Source: Versatilivorator sp963663845 (GTDB lineage: Bacteria > Acidobacteriota > Terriglobia > Versatilivoradales > Versatilivoraceae). From it: 64,000 nucleotides of DNA. The notes under the pieces are model-generated. The model was not told where the DNA came from and ran no database searches. It was given only the letters and a program-made list of their open reading frames with translations. Shown here one piece after another: positions 44,091-53,274 of this stretch. A program made the position numbers and the translations under genes. The stretch is taken from contig OY760650.2 of assembly GCA_963663845.2 (NCBI GenBank), forward strand, positions 2,542,001 through 2,606,000. The letters are read 5' to 3'. The first letter of the stretch is position 1. Each line of letters starts with the position of its first letter.

Positions 44091-45566
44091 ATGCACGGCA
44101 TGAAGAAGTCAGATGAGGCCATAGTAGTGGAGAAGCCGGCGAACAAAGGGGAGAGATTCCCGGCGGAGTCGGTGGAGCGAAGGGCCTTACCCGAAGGGAA
44201 GCCGGAAAGCCAAAGCACGCGCCGGACGCAGAGACGGGGGAGCGTGTCCCAGGCGGCGGACCGGATACGGGAGTTCATCGAACGGGAACCGAAGAGTCGG
44301 TTGACGGCGCTGCTGCACCACATCACGGTGGAGGCGTTGAGGAAAGCCTACGGGGAGTTGAAGAGGTGGGCGGCCCCCGGCGTGGACGGCATGACGTGGA
44401 AAGAGTACGCGGTTGGGTTGGAAGATCGATTGGTCGACCTGCATGACCGGGTACAGCGGGGAGCGTACCGGGCGACGCCATCGCGGCGGGTGAAGATACC
44501 CAAGGCGGATGGCGGGACACGACCGCTTGGCGTGGCGGCGCTGGAGGACAAGATCGTCCAGAAGGCCGTGGCGGACAACCTGCTGACGCCGATATATGAG
44601 GCGGAGTTCCTGGGGTTCAGTTACGGGTTTCGACCTGGCCGAGGGGGGCACGATGCGCTGGACGCCCTGGCGGTCGGGATCGGGCGGCGGAAGATCAGGT
44701 GGATCATCGACGCGGACATACGCGGATTCTTCGACAACGTGTCGCGGGACTGGATGCTGCGGTTTCTGAGGCACCGCATCGGGGATGAGCGGGTGATACG
44801 GTTGATTGCCAAGTGGTTGAACGCCGGCGTCATGGAGGATGGAGAGTGGAGGGACGACCTGAAGGGGACGCCGCAAGGGGCGGTGATATCGCCGATCCTG
44901 GCGAACGTCTACCTGCATTACGGTTTGGACCTCTGGTTCCAGAGGCAATGGCGGACCCGCGAGGCCGAAGGCGAGACCCTGATGGTGCGGTACGCCGACG
45001 ACTTCGTGGTGGGATTTCAGTACCGGCGGGATGCGGAGCGATTCCTCAACGACCTGAAGGAGCGAATCGGACGGTTCGAGTTGGAGATGCACCCGGAGAA
45101 GACCCGACTCATCGAGTTCGGACGGTATGCGGCAGAGAACCGACGAAGGAGGGGGGAGGGGAGACCGGAAACGTTCGACTTCCTGGGCTTCACGCACTAT
45201 TGCAGGAAGGACCGGAAGGGACGCTACGGGCTGGGGCGCAAACCGATAGCGAAACGGATGAGGCGCACCCTGAAGCGAGTGAAGGAGGAGCTGAGCAGGC
45301 GGATGCATGAAGGCATCGGGAAGACCGGCAAATGGCTGGGGCGAGTGTTGAACGGATGGCTGAACTACTTTGCTGTCCCGACCAGCCTGCGCTATCTGAG
45401 ACGCTTTGCGAGCCACGTCCTGAGATTGTGGATGCGAGCAATCAATCGACGATCCCAGAAGGGCGGATATAGCTGGGAGGCGATGAACCGACTGGCGGCG
45501 ACCTACTGGCCGAGACTGGGAATCCGGCATCCATGGCCGGACCGACGAATGCTCGTCAACACCTGA
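44091..45566 (+). CDS. ltrA: Group II intron reverse transcriptase/maturase
   Basis: 491-residue intron-encoded protein that reverse-transcribes the intron and aids its splicing. RT motifs run in order: WAAPGVDGMTWKEYA, RRVKIPKADGGTRPLGVAAL, FGFSYGFRPGRG-type, IIDADIRGFFDNVSRDWMLR, GTPQGAVISPILANVYLHYG and the catalytic VRYADDFVVGF with Asp303-Asp304. The X/maturase domain follows (GWLNYFAVPTSLRYLRRFAS). There is no HNH endonuclease domain at the C-terminus, which ends shortly after HPWPDRRM. The ATG at 44091 is used; ATG 44100 is an equally possible start. Confidence 0.95.
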   Translation: MHGMKKSDEAIVVEKPANKGERFPAESVERRALPEGKPESQSTRRTQRRGSVSQAADRIREFIEREPKSRLTALLHHITVEALRKAYGELKRWAAPGVDGMTWKEYAVGLEDRLVDLHDRVQRGAYRATPSRRVKIPKADGGTRPLGVAALEDKIVQKAVADNLLTPIYEAEFLGFSYGFRPGRGGHDALDALAVGIGRRKIRWIIDADIRGFFDNVSRDWMLRFLRHRIGDERVIRLIAKWLNAGVMEDGEWRDDLKGTPQGAVISPILANVYLHYGLDLWFQRQWRTREAEGETLMVRYADDFVVGFQYRRDAERFLNDLKERIGRFELEMHPEKTRLIEFGRYAAENRRRRGEGRPETFDFLGFTHYCRKDRKGRYGLGRKPIAKRMRRTLKRVKEELSRRMHEGIGKTGKWLGRVLNGWLNYFAVPTSLRYLRRFASHVLRLWMRAINRRSQKGGYSWEAMNRLAATYWPRLGIRHPWPDRRMLVNT

Positions 45567-45571
45567 GGGAG

Positions 45572-45604
45572 GAGCCGGATGCGCTAGCTGCGCACGTCCG
45601 GATC
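45572..45604 (+). ncRNA. Group II intron domain V
   Basis: A 33 nt hairpin beginning GAGCCGGATGCGC and ending GCGCACGTCCGGATC, with the catalytic AGC triad at 45573-45575 and a four-base loop. Position just after the maturase stop and before the 3' splice site is as expected. Confidence 0.85.
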
Positions 45605-48141
45605 TGTGCGGGGGGTCCCCAGCAATGCGGATTCCTACCGCGATATTCTCTGCGTTGGGTGGCCGTTCCGTTTCCCCGTGATGCGGCGCCCGGCCACCCT
45701 GCCGCCGGGAACCGCATGGGCCCGGCCCAAGCAGAATCGTGGCGCCGTTGCCGGTCGAGCCGGGTGGAAGAGAGGGGCGAGGCTATGCCAGTGTTGTGCG
45801 GGCAAGACGCCCGCGCTCCCGGCCTTCCTCCCGTGACGGCGTCGCAGCCAGCAGGTCCATCCGTATTCATGTCCATTCGTGTTCCTTCGTGGTTCGCCTT
45901 TATTGACGATTGGGTGTTTCACTGAAGACACACGAAGCGGGACGGCGCTGCCGCATTGGCAGGGCAGTGCCTCCTCGTGAAGCAGGAAGGAGGGGAGGAG
46001 GCGCCCCTCCGGGAGCGCGGGCGTCTCGCCCGCATCCTCTGCGTTGGGTGGCCGCTCAGTTTCCCCGTGATGCGGCAGCCGGTCACCCTGCCGCCGGGAA
46101 CCCCATGGGCTCGGCTGAATCGGAATCGTGGCGCCGTTGCCGGTCGAGCCCGGGTGGAGGAGAGGGGTGAGGCTGTGCCAGTGTTGTGCGGGCGGGACGC
46201 CCGCGCTCCCGGCCTTCATCCCATGACGTCATCGCAGCCAAGCAGGTCCATCGGTATTCGTGTTCATTCGTGGTTCGTCTTTATTGACGATTGGGCGTTT
46301 CACTGAAGACACACGAAGCGGGACGGCGCTGCCGCATTGGCAGGGGCAGTGCCTCCACGTGAAGCAGGAAGGATGGGAGGAGGCGCCCCTCCGGGAGCGC
46401 GGGCGTCTCGCCCGCATCCTCATGGGTTGGGTGGCCGCTCGGTTTCCCGGTGATGCGGCGCCCGGTCACCCTGCCGCCGGGAACCCCATGGGCTCGGCTG
46501 AAGCGGAATCGTGGCGCCGTTGCCGGTCGAGCCGGGTGGAGGAGAGGGGTGAGGCTGTGCCAGCGTTGTGCGGGCGAGACGCCCGCGCTCCCGGCCTTCA
46601 TCCCGTGACGTCATCGCAGCCAAGCAGGTCCATCGGTATTCGTGTCCATTGGTGGTTCGTCTTTATTGACGATTGGGCGTTTCACTGAAGACACACGAAG
46701 CGGGACGGCGCTGCCGCATCGGCAGGGGCAGCGCCCCCTCGCCGAGCAGGAAGGATGGTAGGAGGCGCCCCTCCGGGAGCGCGGGCGTCTCGCCCGCATC
46801 CTCTGCGTTGGGTGGCCGCTCCGTTTCCCCGTGATGCGGCAGCCGGTCACCCTGCCGCCGGGAACCCCATGGGCTCGGCTGAATCGGAATCGTGGCGCCG
46901 TTGCCGGTCGAGCCGGGTGGAGGAGAGGGTCAACGCTGTGCCAGCGTTGTGCGGGCGGGACGCCCGCGCTCCCGGCCTTCATTCCGTGACGTCATCGCAG
47001 CCAAGCAGGTCCATCGGAATTCGTGTCCATTCGTGTTCATTCGTGGTTCGTCTTTATTGACGATGGGGTGTTTCACCGAAGACACACGAAGCGGGACGGC
47101 TCTGCCGCATCGGCAGGGGCAGTGCCTCCTCGCCGAGCGAGAAGGATGGGAGAAGACGCCCCACCGGGAGCGCGGGCGTCTCGCCCGCATCCTCTGGGTT
47201 GGGTGGCCGCTCCGTTTCTCCGTGATGCGGCACACGGCCACCCTGCCGGCGGAAACCGCCTGGGCTCGGCTGAAGCGGAATCGTGGCGCCGTTGCCGGTC
47301 GAGCCGGGTCGAGAAGAGGGGCGAGGCTGTGCCACTGTTGTGCGGGCGGGACGCCCGCGCTCCCGGGCATCCTCCCGTGACGGCGTCGCAGCCAAGCAGG
47401 TCCATCGGAATTCGTGTCCATTCGTGTTCATTCGTGGTTCGTCTTTATTGACGATGGGGTGTTTCACTGAAGACACACGAAGCGGGACGGCTCTGCCGCA
47501 TCGGCAGGGCAGCGCCTCCTCGCGGAGCGAGAAGGATGGGAGAAGACGCCCCCCTCCGGGAGCGCGGGCGTCTCGCCCGCATCCTCTGGGTTGGGTGGCC
47601 GCTCCGTTTCCCCCTGATGCGGCACACGGCCACCCTGCCGGCGGAAACCGCATGGACCCGGCTGAAGCGGAATCTTGGCGCCGTTGCCGGTCGAGCCCGG
47701 GTGGAGGAGATGGGCGAGGCTGTGCCAGTGTTGTGCGGGCGGGACGCCCGCGCTCCCGGCCTTCCTCCCGTGACGGCGTCGCAGCCAAGCAGGTCCATCG
47801 GTCTTCGTGTCCATTGGTGTTCATTCGTGGTTCGTCTTTTTTGAGGATCGGGTGTTTCACTGAAGACACACGAAGCGGAACGGCTCTGCCGCATCGGCAG
47901 GGGCAGTGCCTCCTCGCGGAGCAAGAAGGATGGGAGGAGGCGCCCCACCGGGAGCGCGGGCGTCTCGCCCGCATTCTCTGCGTTGGATGGCCGCTCCGTT
48001 TCCCCGTGATGCGGCACACGGCCACCCTGCCGGCGGAAACCGCATGGGCCCGGCCGAAGCGGAATCGTGGCGCCGTTGCCGGTCGAGCCCGGGTGGAGGA
48101 GATGGGCGAGGCTGTGCCAGTGTCGTGCGGGCGGGGCCGGC

Positions 48142-49899
48142 TTACCAGAACACCACAAACGTCAATACGCATCCCACCGCCAGGGCCAGCAGGCTGAGCA
48201 GGGCCGGCAGCCGCTGGTCCTGGGGAGCGCGCCTGGCGATCTCGTCCTGAATCCGGCGAATCTTGAGCTGGCTGGAACGCAGCCAGGCGCTTTTCTCCTG
48301 GCGGCCGGTCAGGTCGAAGGCGCTGTCGCTCTCCCATCCGGCCACCAGGGAGACCGCCACCATGGTCCCCGCCGTCACCAGCATGCTGAAGGGATAGGCG
48401 GCGTAGGTGCCCATCATGGCCGGCGGCAACAGGACCCAACCCGTCTGTTCCGCCACCGGCGCCGCCGCCAGGCGCAACATGCCGTAGCAGGCGCCCGCCA
48501 GCAGGCCGATGAGGCCGCTGGAGCGGTGGACCCGGGTGAAGCTCCCCATGAGGTAGACGGTCAGCAGGGGAATCACGAAGGCGCTGGTCAAGTCGAGATA
48601 GTAGAGGACCATGCCGCCCCTCAGCAGACCGGGGACGTAGAGAAAGGAGACGCCGATCACCGCCGGGGTCAGCCACTGGCTGATCCGAAGGTAGTGCCGG
48701 TCCTCCCGCCCCGGAACCAGCAGGCGGGCGTAGACGTCGCGGGTGAGCAGGGCCGAGAGCGCCGAGCCGATGGAGTCATAGGTCGACAGGGAGGCCGCCA
48801 GGATGCCGGCAACCACGATGCCCTTCAGCCCCACCGTCTCGATCTGGCTGACCAGCAGGGGATAGATGGCGTCCTGGCGCCCGTCGGGCAGGGCGCTCTG
48901 CACCGGGTAGAGGGCCCGTCCCATCACCCCCATGGACAGGTTGAAGAAGGTCATCACCATGGTGACGGAACTGGCCGCGAACACCGACATCTTCAGGTCC
49001 CATTCGCTGCGGGCGGCGAACATCCTCATCACCTGGGTGTGGTTGACGATGGCATAGGCCATCCCCATGATCACCAGGGCCAGGGTCACCAGCCAGCCCG
49101 GAGTGTGGTGACGGATGGTTTCCGAGGCCGGGTCGTAGATTCCGCCCAGGCCGAGCTTCCGCTCGATTTCCACGGAAGACCTGCCGGCAACCGTCTCGGT
49201 CCGGACGTCCTCGTGGCCCATGTGCAGCAGTCGGGCGGCCACGGCCGGATCGTGGTCGTCGAGGCGCCGCTCCAGGCCCTCCCAGCCTCCCACCTGTCCC
49301 CAGACCAGGAACCAGATGATGAGGCCGGCGGCGGTCATGACCAGGAACTGCAGGCTGTCGGTCAGGGCCACCGACCGCAGTCCGCCAAAGGCCGTGTAGA
49401 TGGCGGCCAGGGCGGCGATCACGCCCACCACCGTCCAGGCGGCCGCATCCGACAGGCCGCACACGATCGAAAGGGTCAGGAACAGGGTGGTGGCGATGAT
49501 TCCCAGCACCAGCGTCCGGTACTGCACCTGGACGAAGGCGCAGATGACCCGAACCGGGGTACCGTAGCGGGCCTCCAGGTATTCGGCGTTGGTGTAGAGC
49601 CCGGCCCGGTACATGGGCAGGCAGATGAAGAAGGCCGCCAGGGTCCAACCCAGCACCGACCCCACCCAGTTGGTGGCGAAGTAGCTGAATCCCAGCACGT
49701 AGGTGCCGCCGGCATCGGCCACCAGGTCGCTGGAGTCGATGGCGGTGGCATACATGGAGAAACCCACCAGCCACCAGGGAAGGCTGCGTCCGGCCAGGAA
49801 CCAATCGGCGCTGGTGCGCACTCCCCGGCTCAGATGGAAGCCGTAGAGGATGATGGCTCCGTTGAGCGCAACCGCCAGCGTCCAGTCCCAGGGGCTCAT
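48142..49899 (-). CDS. Sodium:solute symporter (SSS family)
   Basis: 585-residue integral membrane protein with about 13-14 transmembrane segments. Family marks include SADWFLAGRSLPWWLVGFSM followed by ATAIDSSDLVADAGGTYVLG, then VQYRTLVLGIIATTLFL, AIYTAFGGLRSVALTDSLQF and LKGIVVAGILAASLSTYDSI. It probably takes up a small organic solute with sodium; the substrate cannot be read from sequence. A hydrophilic region around residues 220-260 separates two helices. ATG 49899 has AAAGG about 8 nt upstream. Its stop codon is 4 bp from the end of the tandem array, so array transcripts would be antisense or convergent. Confidence 0.9.
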   Translation of the reverse strand: MSPWDWTLAVALNGAIILYGFHLSRGVRTSADWFLAGRSLPWWLVGFSMYATAIDSSDLVADAGGTYVLGFSYFATNWVGSVLGWTLAAFFICLPMYRAGLYTNAEYLEARYGTPVRVICAFVQVQYRTLVLGIIATTLFLTLSIVCGLSDAAAWTVVGVIAALAAIYTAFGGLRSVALTDSLQFLVMTAAGLIIWFLVWGQVGGWEGLERRLDDHDPAVAARLLHMGHEDVRTETVAGRSSVEIERKLGLGGIYDPASETIRHHTPGWLVTLALVIMGMAYAIVNHTQVMRMFAARSEWDLKMSVFAASSVTMVMTFFNLSMGVMGRALYPVQSALPDGRQDAIYPLLVSQIETVGLKGIVVAGILAASLSTYDSIGSALSALLTRDVYARLLVPGREDRHYLRISQWLTPAVIGVSFLYVPGLLRGGMVLYYLDLTSAFVIPLLTVYLMGSFTRVHRSSGLIGLLAGACYGMLRLAAAPVAEQTGWVLLPPAMMGTYAAYPFSMLVTAGTMVAVSLVAGWESDSAFDLTGRQEKSAWLRSSQLKIRRIQDEIARRAPQDQRLPALLSLLALAVGCVLTFVVFW

Positions 49900-50029
49900 G
49901 ATCGCGACCTTTTTGGTGGGAGCGGCCGGGGCAGCCGGTTCCCGGTTTTGGGGTGAACCGGCAGGCGTCCCCAGGCGCCCGACCATTCTGCAAGAGAACG
50001 GCCGCCAACTCAAGGGTACGAAGGGCTGG

Positions 50030-50222
50030 GGGCGGGCCATCCCACGCACCCTCATTCGGGGTGATAGAACTGTCAAGACCTCCGATTCAGGCCCGCATTC
50101 CCTTTGGATTGTAGGGGCGCCCCTTGTGGGCGCCCCATCCGAGGTCGCCGCGAACAGCAGGGCAACCACAAGGGTTGCCCCACCATTGGGGGAGGGCAGC
50201 GTGGGATGGTCCTGGGGTTGGG
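50030..50222 (+). repeat. Dispersed 190 bp repeat, copy B
   Basis: Counterpart of 34556-34748: GTAGGGGCGCCCCTTGTGGG at 50111, AGGGCAACCACAAGGGTTGC at about 50159, and the flank CCACCATTGGGGGAGGGCAG. It fills most of the 446 bp between the symporter and the divergent hydrolase gene; no promoter could be distinguished within it. Confidence 0.85.
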
Positions 50223-50345
50223 GGCGGGCGGTAGCGCTCGGCAATAAGCCCGTCCCCCCTATGGTATGCTGTGCCCGTTTCGAGCCGCCGGTCGGGTTTG
50301 CCGTAGCCTTCGCCCGCAGGCCGGCTCCCGTCGAGGAGACAATCC

Positions 50346-51278
50346 ATGAAACTGGCGACATTGACGAAGGACGGCGGCCGTTGCGTGGCGGCGATCGTCC
50401 AGGATGGGAACAAGCTGATCGACCTCCAGCGGGCGGCCAAGGAGGCGGGATTTCCCACCGAGCTTTTCGGTGACATGATCGCGCTTTTGGAGAGCGGGGC
50501 CGAGGGAAGGTCGCTGGCCGGCAGGCTGATCGATCACGGGCTGGCCGAGGGCCGGGGAAGAGCCTTTCGGATGGAGGAGCTGCAGGCCCCGGTGCCCTGT
50601 CCTCGAAAACTCTTCTGCCTGGCCGGCAACTACCTGGAGCACATCGAGGAGGGAGGCGGAGAGGCGGCTCCCCAGGACAAGGAGACTCCCCGGATCTTCA
50701 TGAAGCCCCCCTCCAGCACCGTGGTCGGGCCGGGCGGGGACATCCGCATTTCGCCGGTGTGCCGGGCCATCGACTGGGAAGGGGAGCTGGGGGTGGTCAT
50801 GGGGCGGCGGGTCAAGGCCGTCAAGGCCGACCGGGCCCTCGACGCCGTGGCCGGCTACACCATCGTGAACGACGTCTCGGAACGGGACCTGAAGATCTGG
50901 GACCGATCCGATAACCGGTCCGAAGACTCCTTCTTCGACTGGCTCAACGGCAAGTGGTACGACACCTTCGCCCCCATGGGGCCCTGGCTCGTCACCACCG
51001 AAGACATCCCCGACCCCCAGGCGCTGCAGCTCAGCACCTACGTCAACCAGGAACGCAAGCAGCACTGCAGCACCGCTCAGATGATCTTTCCGGTTGCCAC
51101 GATCATCGAGTACCTGTCGGCCATGGTGACCCTGGAGCCCGGAGACGTCATCAGCACCGGCACGGTGGCCGGCGTGGGAGCCGTCAGCGGTCAGTACCTG
51201 CGGGCGGGGGATCGGGTCAGGGTGGAGATCAGCGGGATCGGGCAGCTCGACAACCAGGTGGTGGACAGCCCCGATTAG
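50346..51278 (+). CDS. Fumarylacetoacetate hydrolase family protein
   Basis: 310-residue metal-dependent C-C hydrolase or decarboxylase-like enzyme. The FAH fold is marked by FCLAGNYLEHIEE, the motif IFMKPPSSTVVGPGGDIRI, the metal ligands in IDWEGELGVVMG (two Glu) and VAGYTIVNDVSERDL (Asp), and the C-terminal GDVISTGTVAGVGA. Such enzymes cleave acylpyruvates or handle dihydroxyhept-enedioate-type intermediates. ATG 50346 follows GAGGAG by 7 nt. An amidase gene starts 47 bp downstream, suggesting a joint catabolic step, but no substrate can be assigned. Confidence 0.9.
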   Translation: MKLATLTKDGGRCVAAIVQDGNKLIDLQRAAKEAGFPTELFGDMIALLESGAEGRSLAGRLIDHGLAEGRGRAFRMEELQAPVPCPRKLFCLAGNYLEHIEEGGGEAAPQDKETPRIFMKPPSSTVVGPGGDIRISPVCRAIDWEGELGVVMGRRVKAVKADRALDAVAGYTIVNDVSERDLKIWDRSDNRSEDSFFDWLNGKWYDTFAPMGPWLVTTEDIPDPQALQLSTYVNQERKQHCSTAQMIFPVATIIEYLSAMVTLEPGDVISTGTVAGVGAVSGQYLRAGDRVRVEISGIGQLDNQVVDSPD

Positions 51279-51325
51279 CCGCCCGCGTCCCAGCCGGCGG
51301 ACCGGATTGGGGCGGGAGAAGAGCC

Positions 51326-52531
51326 GTGAACGACACGCAGCCAGCGCCTGACGACAGGCTCAACGCCTTCTGTCCCGACAGCCGGGCCTATCTGCAGGGG
51401 GCGGACCGGGGACCGCTGGCCGGGCTGACGTTCGCCGCCAAGGACATCTTCGACGTCAAGGGTCACGTGACCGGCGGGGGCAATCCCGACTGGAAGGCCG
51501 GCCAGCCGGCCGCCGAAGCCACCGCCTGGGCGGTGGAGGTCCTGGTGGGCGCCGGCGCCACCATGGTGGGGAAGACCCACACCGACGAGTTGACCCGGGG
51601 CATTCTGGGCGTCAACGCGCACTACGGCACTCCTCTGAATCCCAAGGCCCCGGGGCGCGTCCCCGGGGGCTCCTCCAGCGGCTCGGCGGCCGCGGTGGCG
51701 GGCGGCCTGGTCGATTTCGCCCTGGGCTCCGACACCGGCGGCTCGGTCCGGATTCCGGCAAGCTTCTGCGGCCTCTACGGGCTGCGCCCTACCCACGGGC
51801 GCATTACCCTGGACGGAATGCTGCTGCAGGCGCCCAGCTACGACACCGTGGGCTGGTTTGCCCGCGACCCCGATCTCTTTGCCCGGGTGGGGACGGTGCT
51901 GCTGCAGACCGAGATCGGCCCGGCCCGGCCGCGCCGCCTGGTGGTGGCCGAGGACACCTTCGAGGTGGCGGACCCGCCGGTCCGGGCGGCCCTGGAGCCC
52001 CTGGTGGAGCGCCTGGGCGCCTTGATCGGCCTCTCCAGCCGGGAGCGGCTGGCCCCCACCAGCCTCTCGGACTGGGCCGCCGGGCAGCGGGTGCGGGCAG
52101 CCAGCGAGGCCTGGGAAGTGGTCAGGGAATGGATCGACCGCGTCAACCCCAGGATGAGCTTTCAGGTGGCGGAGAGTTGCCTGGCCGGCCGAAGCGTGAC
52201 CCCTCAGGAGGTGGCCGCCGCCCAGGCCGATCGGCAAGAGGTGATAGCCCGCATGAGGACCCTGCTGGCCGGGGATACGGTGGTCTGTCTGCCCACCGCC
52301 CCCACGCCGGCCCCGCCTCGAACGCAAACCATGTCCGAGCGGCGCCCCCTGACCTCGCGCATCGTCCAGTTGACCTGCACCGCAGGAACCATCGGGGCGC
52401 CCCAGATCAACCTGCCCTGGGCCGAGGCCGAGGGGCTGCCGGCAGGGCTGTCCCTGATCGCGGCTCCGGGATCGGACGAGATGCTGATCGCCTTTGCCCG
52501 CCAAGCCACCGAAATCCTGGGGGTCGGATAG
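51326..52531 (+). CDS. Amidase (amidase signature family)
   Basis: 401-residue hydrolase. The Ser-cisSer-Lys triad is complete: Lys39 in FAAKDIFDVKG, a serine in PGGSSSGSAAA (116-118) and the nucleophile Ser140 in GSDTGGSVRIPAS. The remainder is shorter than in GatA, and no GatB or GatC is nearby, so it acts on small amides or as an allophanate- or indoleacetamide-type hydrolase. GTG 51326 is chosen as start because GGGAG lies about 9 nt upstream and the family N-terminus begins there; the open frame further upstream overlaps the FAH gene. Probably co-transcribed with the latter. Confidence 0.9.
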   Translation: MNDTQPAPDDRLNAFCPDSRAYLQGADRGPLAGLTFAAKDIFDVKGHVTGGGNPDWKAGQPAAEATAWAVEVLVGAGATMVGKTHTDELTRGILGVNAHYGTPLNPKAPGRVPGGSSSGSAAAVAGGLVDFALGSDTGGSVRIPASFCGLYGLRPTHGRITLDGMLLQAPSYDTVGWFARDPDLFARVGTVLLQTEIGPARPRRLVVAEDTFEVADPPVRAALEPLVERLGALIGLSSRERLAPTSLSDWAAGQRVRAASEAWEVVREWIDRVNPRMSFQVAESCLAGRSVTPQEVAAAQADRQEVIARMRTLLAGDTVVCLPTAPTPAPPRTQTMSERRPLTSRIVQLTCTAGTIGAPQINLPWAEAEGLPAGLSLIAAPGSDEMLIAFARQATEILGVG

Positions 52532-52559
52532 AACGGTCCCGCCGACACACCAAGGCGAT

Positions 52560-52805
52560 TCAACCCTCACCTTCGAACAAGGCTTCGATCTCTTCGGAAC
52601 CCATGCGGTTGATGTCCTCGGGAACCGAGATTTTCCCGGCCATGAAGCCGACCCGCCGGACAGACCCAGCGCCGGGCGCTTCCACGGAGACGACCTTGAC
52701 GACCGGTTTGCCGGCGTGCGCAATAATGAAGGGTTCGCCGTTGGCAGCGGCCTTGACCAGACGGGAAAGGTGGGCCTTCGCTTCGCGCATGTTTACGGTA
52801 CGCAT
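52560..52805 (-). CDS. phd: Phd/YefM-type antitoxin
   Basis: 81-residue antitoxin. The N-terminal DNA-binding fold reads MRTVNMREAKAHLSRLVKAA followed by GEPFIIAHAGKPVVKVV, as in Phd/YefM proteins; the acidic C-terminus (PEDINRMGSEEIEALFEGEG) should bind and block the toxin. The ATG at 52805 has GGAGG about 9 nt upstream. The toxin gene lies upstream, 25 bp away, so the order is toxin first, the reverse of the P1 phd-doc operon. It converges with the amidase gene. Confidence 0.88.
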   Translation of the reverse strand: MRTVNMREAKAHLSRLVKAAANGEPFIIAHAGKPVVKVVSVEAPGAGSVRRVGFMAGKISVPEDINRMGSEEIEALFEGEG

Positions 52806-52830
52806 GACCACGCTCCTCCTTACTGGGATT

Positions 52831-53259
52831 TCAGCGGTCTGGAATGGGCGACTGAAGGTGCTCCGCAAGCCACACGACCACCTCTCTACCGTCTGCAATG
52901 TCATTGCTGGCAATCCGTTGGACAAGATGAATAGCCTCTTCTTCCGTCGACTGAATCGTTAGCCCGAACTCTGCGAGCACTGTCATTCCAGCGATCCAGC
53001 CTATGCGCTTGTTTCCGTCCAGAAAGCAGTGACCATTGACCAAATAGAATATCAGGTAGCCAGCGAAGCATAGGCCTCGGCGCACGTTAGAGGCGTCCCC
53101 GGAACTGTACTCGTCTGCCAGCAGAGCATTGCCGAGTTTTTCCTCTACGCAACTCCTCTGCCTGGCACCGATAGGGAGTGGACCCTGTCCGACCTCCTGA
53201 AGAGCTTTCGCATGAAGTTTGACTATCCGATCAGTCGTGACGAGGCGTTGCCAGTCCAC
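52831..53259 (-). CDS. doc: Doc/Fic-type toxin
   Basis: 142-residue protein of the Doc branch of the Fic family. The active-site loop is HCFLDGNKRIGW, fitting HxFxDGNKR; Doc toxins phosphorylate EF-Tu and arrest translation. Flanking helices (FAGYLIFYLVNG and GWIAGMTVLAEFGL) fit the fold. The start appears to be GTG 53259 with a GGGAG about 10 nt upstream. The antitoxin lies 25 bp downstream and an unknown gene ends 15 bp upstream, so the three are one operon. Confidence 0.88.
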   Translation of the reverse strand: MDWQRLVTTDRIVKLHAKALQEVGQGPLPIGARQRSCVEEKLGNALLADEYSSGDASNVRRGLCFAGYLIFYLVNGHCFLDGNKRIGWIAGMTVLAEFGLTIQSTEEEAIHLVQRIASNDIADGREVVVWLAEHLQSPIPDR

Positions 53260-53274
53260 GCGTGCGCGGTCTCC

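Larger units (their letters stand above)
43733..45644 (+). mobile_element. Group II intron inserted in the first array unit
   Basis: 1912 bp retroelement. Boundaries come from comparing the interrupted unit with intact ones: the 5' exon ends with the hairpin GCGGGCGTCCCGCCCGC at 43732, and the 3' exon resumes at 45645 with ATTCTCTGCGTTGGG. The RNA part starts GAGCGCCAGGC (second base A where the consensus is GUGYG) and includes GTGAAAGTCCGGCGGGAAGG. It then carries a maturase gene and a domain V, and ends in AT (fits the AY rule). Insertion just after a hairpin is the habit of class IIC introns. The frame is intact, so it may be active. Confidence 0.88.
43530..48137 (+). repeat. Tandem array of seven 380-393 bp hairpin-rich repeats
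   Basis: Using the anchor GTGACGGCGTCGCAGCCAAG, units begin near 43541, 45833, 46223, 46605, 46986, 47377 and 47770; after removing the 1912 bp intron in unit 1, periods are 380, 390, 382, 381, 391 and 393 bp. Each unit has TTCATTCGTGGTTCGTCTTT after 10-nt ATTCGTGTCC units, then GACACACGAAGCGGGACGGC. A 9 bp stem follows (GGCGCTGCC paired with GGCAGCGCC), then the hairpin GCGGGCGTCTCGCCCGC. About 200 nt later comes a near-complement of the latter, GCGGGCGGGACGCCCGCGC, which allows a unit-long stem. Units 3-5 share CGTCATCG where the others have CGGCGTCG. No convincing gene lies inside. Confidence 0.9.

Noticed and set aside
44091..45566. Retron or diversity-generating retroelement
   Set aside because: The reverse transcriptase has a maturase X domain, a domain V follows it, and the boundaries and splice-site rules fit a group II intron. 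No msr/msd or template/variable repeat pair is visible.
43530..48137. CRISPR array
   Set aside because: The unit is about 385 bp without short repeat-spacer structure, and no cas gene is near.
47054..48676. Long open frames on both strands within the tandem array (for example 540 and 304 codons)
   Set aside because: They result from stop-poor repeats with periods near multiples of three, read in both directions, and contain phrases such as SAGVPPAQHWHS repeated with the DNA period. One even runs into the symporter gene.
50954..51325. Longer amidase start inside the preceding hydrolase gene
   Set aside because: The extra sequence overlaps the FAH gene out of frame and lacks amidase similarity; GTG 51326 with GGGAG upstream is better.
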